Assembly: GCA_904394195.1 (NCBI GenBank)
Contig: CAJFNH010000016.1
Coordinates: forward strand, 1-14,708
DNA length: 14,708 nt
Origin: Candidatus Gallimonas caecicola
GTDB taxonomy: Bacteria; Bacillota; Clostridia; Christensenellales; Borkfalkiaceae
Direction: 5' to 3'
The notes beneath the pieces are model-generated. The model searched no databases. It saw nothing but the letters and a program-made list of their open reading frames with translations, and was not told the DNA's origin. Below, piece by piece: positions 8,142 to 12,258 of the stretch. The position numbers were made by a program, and so were the translations under genes. Numbering within the stretch: position 1 is the stretch's first letter; every line of letters starts with the position of its first letter.

Positions 8142-8170
8142 ATCCTATCACAAATCACAAGCGCTGTCAA
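8142..8170 (-). promoter_or_regulatory. sigma-A promoter for the candidate small RNA
   Basis: On the minus strand, perfect TTGACA (8170-8165), a 17-bp spacer and TAGGAT (8147-8142; 4 of 6 consensus positions) are present. The TGA stop of the truncated hydrolase lies inside the -35 hexamer. The predicted start near 8135 falls at the first base of a hairpin, so the transcript would begin in structured RNA. Confidence 0.72.
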
Positions 8171-8478
8171 CCGTTTTCCGCGCGCGTCAGCCCTCGGAAA
8201 AAGCGCGCCGCAGCGCGCAGATACGACCCTCCGAACACAAATCCGCCGCCGTGAAAATAGACCAGGCAGGGCGCGTCCTTGCCGCATGCCCAGCCTTCGA
8301 TCAGATACGCGCGCACGCCCCCTGCGTCCATGCGCGCCATACGCACCTTTTTACGGGGCAATCCCTTGGGAAGAAGGGGCATTGCCCATGCGGCAAGGCG
8401 CAGAAATCCCCGGGAAAGAGAGGGCGTGAATTTTGCCCAAATCCCGAACTGTCTGCCGAGCGGATACTTTGTTTTCAT
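8167..8478 (-). pseudogene. Truncated alpha/beta-hydrolase (esterase/lipase) remnant
   Basis: The 103 codons resemble only the N-terminal third of an alpha/beta-hydrolase of the hormone-sensitive-lipase type. The oxyanion motif HGGGFVFGG is intact near residues 70-80, preceded by a typical strand (APCLVYF). Full-length relatives have about 300 residues and carry a nucleophile GxSxG plus the Asp and His. None of these is present, and no frame in the following 290 bp continues the fold. The ATG at 8478 is preceded by GAGG with 6 bases of spacing, right after the yraN stop; a GTG at 8490 overlapping that stop is an alternative start. Translation signals are intact, so a short peptide may still be made, but it cannot be an active hydrolase. 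A deletion that fused the gene to the small-RNA promoter region is one explanation. Confidence 0.75.
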
Positions 8479-8486
8479 TTCATCCC

Positions 8487-8849
8487 TCACATGAAGGCGT
8501 CCTCAAGGTATTCCAGCTTTCCGTCAAGGACGGCGGCGACGTCAAAGCGCACGGGCTCTTCGCGCCGCCGCTGTGCGCAGAAGCACCTGGCGATCATGCG
8601 GTAGCGCTCCCGTTTTTCGGGCGTGATCGCCTCGAGCGGGGAGGAAAGCTGCCCGCTCGTGCGCGCCTTGACCTCCACGAAACAATATGTCCCGTCCGGC
8701 GCGCGCGCCACGATGTCCGCCTCGCCGAAGGGCGTCATATAATTTTTGGCGACGATCTTGTACCCCCTGCGCCGCAGATAGTGACGGGTCAGTTTTTCTG
8801 CCTTTCGTCCCAGAACTTTGTTACGAAGGTCCTGCGATGGATCGGGCAT
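8487..8849 (-). CDS. yraN: YraN family (UPF0102) predicted nuclease-fold protein
   Basis: This small conserved protein (120 residues) has the restriction-endonuclease-like fold of UPF0102, related to Holliday-junction resolvases. Its exact cellular role is unresolved. Visible signature residues are the N-terminal GRKAE (14-18), GEADIV (Asp45), and FVEVKAR (Glu59, Lys61), which form a D-ExK nuclease-like site. The length fits the family (about 115-130). The ATG at 8849 is fixed by GGAGG seven bases upstream and by the start of family similarity. Both the site and the first 61 bases lie inside the end of rnhB, so translation is probably coupled. The pairing of yraN with rnhB is widely conserved in bacteria, which supports the call. 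Confidence 0.9.
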   Translation of the reverse strand: MPDPSQDLRNKVLGRKAEKLTRHYLRRRGYKIVAKNYMTPFGEADIVARAPDGTYCFVEVKARTSGQLSSPLEAITPEKRERYRMIARCFCAQRRREEPVRFDVAAVLDGKLEYLEDAFM

Positions 8850-9409
8850 ATTCCCACCTCCCGGATGGCGGCGATGTGCGCCGCCGTCCCATAGCCCGCG
8901 TTGCGCTCGAAGGCGTAGGCGGGGTAGAGCTTTGCATACTCGCACATGAGCGCGTCGCGATGCACCTTGGCAAGGATGCTCGCCGCGCCGATGCTCGCCA
9001 CAAGGGCGTCGCCCTTGACGATGCTGCGCTGCGGCAGGGCGATATCCAACGTCATATTGCCGTCCGTGAGCACCATGTCCGCGGGCGGCGACAATTTTTC
9101 GACGGCGCGCTTCATGCAAAGCCGCGTCGCCTGCAGAATGTTGATCTCGTCGATGACCTGCGCGCCGACCTCCTCGATCGCCCAGGCGCGGGCGTTCTCA
9201 CGGATGCGCGCGGCAAGCTCCGCGCGCTTTTTGGCGGAGAGCTTCTTGCTGTCGTCAATTCCCGGAATACGGCGCGCTTCATCCAGGGAAAGAATGACCG
9301 CCGCGCACACGACGGGTCCCGCAAGCGGTCCCCTGCCCACTTCGTCCACGCCCGCAACGGCAAAAAACCCGCGCGCGGCATACTCCCGTTCGTAAGTCAG
9401 TTCGTCCAT
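8789..9409 (-). CDS. rnhB: Ribonuclease HII
   Basis: This enzyme cleaves the RNA strand of RNA:DNA hybrids and starts removal of single ribonucleotides misincorporated in DNA. The 206-residue product carries the four metal-binding acids of type 2 RNase H: Asp22 and Glu23 in GVDEVGRGPLAGP, Asp116 in LTDGN, and Asp134 in VKGDA. It also has the conserved DSKKLS segment (residues 53-58) and the ASILAKVHRD motif. The ATG at 9409 shares one base with the rbgA stop (TGATG), which indicates translational coupling. Its 3' end overlaps yraN by 61 bp. Gene order rbgA-rnhB is standard in Firmicutes. All expected catalytic residues are present, so it should be active. Confidence 0.96.
   Translation of the reverse strand: MDELTYEREYAARGFFAVAGVDEVGRGPLAGPVVCAAVILSLDEARRIPGIDDSKKLSAKKRAELAARIRENARAWAIEEVGAQVIDEINILQATRLCMKRAVEKLSPPADMVLTDGNMTLDIALPQRSIVKGDALVASIGAASILAKVHRDALMCEYAKLYPAYAFERNAGYGTAAHIAAIREVGICPIHRRTFVTKFWDERQKN
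8855..8861 (-). promoter_or_regulatory. Ribosome binding site of yraN embedded in rnhB
   Basis: GGAGGTG (8861-8855, minus strand) is a near-perfect match to the 16S 3' end and ends close to the ATG at 8849. It decides the yraN start, because the open frame extends far upstream into rnhB. It lies wholly inside the rnhB coding sequence. Confidence 0.8.
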
Positions 9410-10266
9410 CAGATGAGCCCCGCCGCTTTCAGATCCTCTTCGTTGTCCAGGCACACGCGCCCCAGCCGCCCCTTGCGGAAGTCGTCGAGCAGGGCGAGCG
9501 CGCCGCGCGTATAGTCATATTCCCCGCCGCGCAGCACAAATCCCCGCCGCGCGCACAGCGCCTCATACATTTCAAGCGGCGTGCCGCCCCCGATCGCATA
9601 GCGCTGCGCAAGGCGGTCGGGATACTTCTCCCACAGCTCTTCGAGCAGGGCGAGCGCGACCTCCTCCTTATCAAGGATATCGTCGTTGATGCTGCCCACA
9701 TAGGCGAGCCGCCGCGCAAGCCGCTGGTCGGCGAGCGCGGGGGGCATGGTGCCGGGCGTGTCGAGCAGCTCGAGCGTACCGCACCTGACCCACTGTTTGG
9801 CGCGAGTGACGCCCGCCCTGTCGCCCACCTGCGCCTTTTTCCCGCCCGAGAGCAGGTTGATGAGCGTGCTCTTGCCCGTGTTGGGGATGCCCGCGACCAG
9901 AAAGCGCATGGGGCGCACCGTCCCCTTCTGCGCAAACCGTTCGCGTTTTCCGGCGACGAGCGCCTCCATCGCGCCCAGAAGGGGGCGAAGCGTGGCGGGC
10001 GAGGAGGCGTCCGATCGGATGACCGCCTTCCCGCTCCCCTTGATGAGCGCCGCCGCCCCGTCGGCGCCGCCGTCCGCCATGTCCGCTTTGTTGAGCAGAT
10101 AGAGCACGGGCTTGCCCCCCGCCATATCCGCGAGGCGGGCGTTGTAGCTGGAGGCGGGCACGCGCGCGTCCAGCACGAACAGAACGGCGTCGCACAGCTT
10201 TAAGCTTTCCTCCATCATGCGCATGGCCTTTGCCATGTGCCCGGGAAACCACTGTATCGTCTTCAT
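9409..10266 (-). CDS. rbgA: Ribosome biogenesis GTPase RbgA (YlqF)
   Basis: This circularly permuted GTPase is needed for late assembly of the 50S subunit in Firmicutes. The 285-residue protein begins with the typical MKTIQWFPGHMAKA. The permuted order is clear: G4 NKAD (59-62) comes before G1 GIPNTGKST (125-133), G2 GVTR (152-154) and G3 DTPG (168-171). The C-terminal part forms the RNA-binding helical domain. The ATG at 10266 is preceded by GGAG at suitable distance. An upstream in-frame TTG would add seven residues not found in the family. It follows trmD after 39 bp and overlaps rnhB by one base. In most Firmicutes rplS lies just before it, and here that gene is missing. This matters functionally because RbgA acts on the central region of the 50S particle. 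Confidence 0.96.
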   Translation of the reverse strand: MKTIQWFPGHMAKAMRMMEESLKLCDAVLFVLDARVPASSYNARLADMAGGKPVLYLLNKADMADGGADGAAALIKGSGKAVIRSDASSPATLRPLLGAMEALVAGKRERFAQKGTVRPMRFLVAGIPNTGKSTLINLLSGGKKAQVGDRAGVTRAKQWVRCGTLELLDTPGTMPPALADQRLARRLAYVGSINDDILDKEEVALALLEELWEKYPDRLAQRYAIGGGTPLEMYEALCARRGFVLRGGEYDYTRGALALLDDFRKGRLGRVCLDNEEDLKAAGLI

Positions 10267-10305
10267 CTCAAACTCCGATGGGCTCAAACGGACAGAACGT
10301 GTGCG

Positions 10306-10968
10306 TCACAGAAGGTCGGGGCGCATCTTTTTGGTCAGTTCGATCGCCTGTTCGCGGCGCCACTTGTCGATGGCGGCGTGGTTGCCGCTGCGCAGCACTT
10401 CGGGCACCGTCAGCCCGCGGTATTCCACGGGACGGGTGTACTGCGGATATTCGAGCAGGTTTTCCGAAAAGCTCTCCTGCACGAGGGACTGCGGCGAGAG
10501 GACGCCGTCCAGATAGCGCGTCACGCAGTCGGTGAGTACCATTGCGGGGAGCTCGCCCCCCGTCAGAACATAGTCGCCGATAGAGAGCTCCTCGTCGATG
10601 AACAGGTCGATGGCGCGCTGGTCCACCCCCTCGTAGTGCCCGCACAACAGCACGAGGTGTTCCTCTTCGGCAAGCGAGAAGATGCGCTCCTGGCGCAGCA
10701 CCCTGCCCTTGGGAGAGAGGTAGATGCGCCTTGCGCGATGCTCGGGGTCGACCGCCTCGATGGCGCTGCCGATGGGCTGCGCCATCATCACCATGCCCGC
10801 GCCGCCGCCGAAGGGGTAGTCGTCGCACTTCAGATGCTTGTCCTGCGTATAGTCGCGGATATCCACGATCTCGAGCGAAAGTTTGCCCTCCTTGACCGCG
10901 CGGCCCACGATGCTCGCATGCAGCGGCGCGAACATTTCGGGAAAGAGGGTGAGAATGGTGATCTTCAC
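10306..10968 (-). CDS. trmD: tRNA (guanine-N1-)-methyltransferase TrmD
   Basis: TrmD methylates G37 at N1, next to the anticodon, using S-adenosylmethionine, which prevents +1 frameshifting. The 220-residue protein has the SPOUT trefoil-knot motifs: DDYPFGGGAGMV (49-60), GHYEGVDQR (110-118), LSIGDYVLTGGELPAM (129-143) and the C-terminal YTRP with SGNH. Arg151 aligns with E. coli Arg154. Glu165 in QESF aligns with the catalytic Asp169 of E. coli (EDSF), a conservative but notable change. The start is the GTG at 10968, which overlaps the rimM stop as GTGA. The length is a little short (240-255 is usual) because the C-terminus ends early after RRPDLL-like residues. Neighbour rimM is the usual partner. 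Confidence 0.94.
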   Translation of the reverse strand: MKITILTLFPEMFAPLHASIVGRAVKEGKLSLEIVDIRDYTQDKHLKCDDYPFGGGAGMVMMAQPIGSAIEAVDPEHRARRIYLSPKGRVLRQERIFSLAEEEHLVLLCGHYEGVDQRAIDLFIDEELSIGDYVLTGGELPAMVLTDCVTRYLDGVLSPQSLVQESFSENLLEYPQYTRPVEYRGLTVPEVLRSGNHAAIDKWRREQAIELTKKMRPDLL

Positions 10969-11465
10969 AGCACTGCCACCTCGAAAAAGCGCTTTTTGTT
11001 GACGGTGATCGTGCCCTGTTCCACGTCCACCGCCGTCACGACGCCGTCCGCCACGGGAAAGAGCACCTCCTTCCCCTCCATATCCGCCGTGTAGATATCC
11101 GTCGCCGCCTGGCGCACGTCGGTGAGCGTGCCCAGCCGTTCGCCCTCCTCCGTCACGATGGCGCAGCCCAGAAGGTCGGCGATATAATATCTGCCCTCCT
11201 CGGGCACGGGCGCCTCCTCGCGCAGGACGTACACCTGCTGCCCGCGCAAGAGCTCGGCGGCATTGCGGTCCGCCACCCCCTTGAGCCCGAGATAGACGGC
11301 GCCGCCCCCCGTGCGGACGGAGAGCACCTTGTAGGGCGTCTCCCCCACGAACACGCGCGAAAAGGCGCGGAAGGTCTCCGCGTCGTCGGTAAACGGCTTG
11401 ATTTTCAGTTCGCCGCGGATACCCTGCGGCTTGAGCACTTCCCCCACCGTCAGTTTCTGCGTCAT
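10965..11465 (-). CDS. rimM: 16S rRNA processing/ribosome maturation factor RimM
   Basis: RimM binds the S19-containing head of the 30S subunit and helps its late maturation. The 166-residue product shows the N-terminal RimM domain (VGEVLKPQGIRGELKIKPFTDD, residues 7-28) and a C-terminal PRC-barrel (about 92-166, starting YIADLLG). The length is typical. The ATG at 11465 overlaps the tmk stop as ATGA, and its own stop overlaps the trmD GTG, so it is tightly coupled on both sides. In most Firmicutes rimM follows rpsP and a KH-domain gene; here it follows tmk instead, which suggests a rearranged ribosomal cluster. Confidence 0.94.
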   Translation of the reverse strand: MTQKLTVGEVLKPQGIRGELKIKPFTDDAETFRAFSRVFVGETPYKVLSVRTGGGAVYLGLKGVADRNAAELLRGQQVYVLREEAPVPEEGRYYIADLLGCAIVTEEGERLGTLTDVRQAATDIYTADMEGKEVLFPVADGVVTAVDVEQGTITVNKKRFFEVAVL

Positions 11466-12091
11466 AGTCTGCCTCCGAACAGTTTTGCCACCTCGCCGCG
11501 GATGTGCGCCTGCGTGCGCTCCCTGTCCTGTTCGCTCGCGATGACGGCGATGTTCTCGCCCGCGCCGAAGCGCTCGAACGCGGCAAAATAGCCGTCGCGC
11601 ACGCGGCGCAGGCTCTCGAGCGATTCGTAGCGCTCCGTCTCGCCGCGGCGGGACACCCGCCCCATGCTCTCCTCCGGCGTGAGGTCGATGAACACGGTAA
11701 GGTCGGCGCGCAAAAGCTCCATGACGGGGGCGTTGAGCTGCGCCACCCACTCCGCGCTGACCAGCCCGCCGTTGTAGGCGAGCGAGGAAAAATAAAAGCG
11801 GTCGCAAAGCACCGTGATGCCCGCTTCGAGCTGTTTCAAAATGCCGTTGACGGCGTTGGAAACGTGGTCGAGCCGGTCTGCCGCAAACAGCGCTGCGATG
11901 GTGCGCTCGTCCGTATCGATGCGCCCCGTCAGGCAGGCGCGCAAAAGCGCGCCGAAGGGAGAATCGGTGGGCTCGTGCGTCGTGCTGCAGGCGATCCCCC
12001 TGCCCTTCAGATATTTTGCAAGCAGCTTCAGCTGCGTGGATTTTCCGCTGCCGTCCGTCCCTTCAAAGACGATGAATTTTCCTCTTTCCAT
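11462..12091 (-). CDS. tmk: Thymidylate kinase
   Basis: This enzyme phosphorylates dTMP to dTDP for DNA synthesis. The 209-residue protein opens with MERGKFIVFEGTDGSGKSTQ; the P-loop is GTDGSGKST (11-19). The DRF motif (97-99) with SSLAYNG binds substrate, and the arginine-rich LID lies at about 144-155 (MGRVSRRGETER). A P-loop without Arg plus a basic LID is the pattern typical of Firmicutes. The ATG at 12091 is fixed by family alignment: any upstream start would run into the promoter. It has no ribosome binding site, because the -10 hexamer ends 9 bases before the ATG. It is the first gene of the operon and overlaps rimM by ATGA. tmk usually lies beside holB in Firmicutes, so this position is unusual. 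Confidence 0.95.
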   Translation of the reverse strand: MERGKFIVFEGTDGSGKSTQLKLLAKYLKGRGIACSTTHEPTDSPFGALLRACLTGRIDTDERTIAALFAADRLDHVSNAVNGILKQLEAGITVLCDRFYFSSLAYNGGLVSAEWVAQLNAPVMELLRADLTVFIDLTPEESMGRVSRRGETERYESLESLRRVRDGYFAAFERFGAGENIAVIASEQDRERTQAHIRGEVAKLFGGRL

Positions 12092-12100
12092 AACGCGACT

Positions 12101-12129
12101 ATTATAGCAGACGCCCGTGCGTTTGTCAA
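12101..12129 (-). promoter_or_regulatory. Consensus sigma-A promoter of the tmk-rimM-trmD-rbgA-rnhB-yraN operon
   Basis: On the minus strand, perfect TTGACA (12129-12124), a 17-bp spacer and perfect TATAAT (12106-12101) are seen, with TGC before the -10 (extended -10). Both hexamers and spacing are full consensus, so this should be a very strong promoter. A start 5-7 bases after the -10 falls at 12096-12094, only 3-5 nt before the tmk ATG. No other promoter as good is visible in the operon, so it probably drives all the genes down to the hydrolase remnant. Confidence 0.9.
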
Positions 12130-12140
12130 TCCCGGCGCGC

Positions 12141-12169
12141 AAAAACACGGGCGGAAAGCACCCGCCCGT
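12141..12169 (-). terminator. Second, weaker terminator between gyrA and tmk
   Basis: On the minus strand an 8-bp stem, ACGGGCGG (12169-12162) with CCGCCCGT (12154-12147), has a 7-nt loop and is followed by GTTTTTG. The T run is short (five), so this is likely a backup to the strong terminator at 12204-12245. It lies only 12 bp upstream of the tmk -35 hexamer. Confidence 0.6.
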
Positions 12170-12203
12170 TGCCTTTTGCCGAAAGCAGAGCGCCGTCCGG
12201 CAG

Positions 12204-12245
12204 AAAAAAAACGCCGCCCGCCTCCGTACACGGAGGCGGGCGGCG
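12204..12245 (-). terminator. Strong Rho-independent terminator of gyrA
   Basis: A perfect 15-bp GC-rich stem (12212-12226 with 12231-12245) has a 4-nt loop. On the minus strand it is followed by eight T residues (12211-12204). It begins 13 bp after the gyrA stop and should terminate almost completely, isolating gyrA from the tmk operon. Confidence 0.95.
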
Positions 12246-12258
12246 CGCCGATGGCAAA

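Noticed and set aside
9409..10287. Upstream TTG start for rbgA
   Set aside because: The seven extra residues are not in the family, and the ribosome binding site GGAG lies inside them and serves the ATG at 10266.
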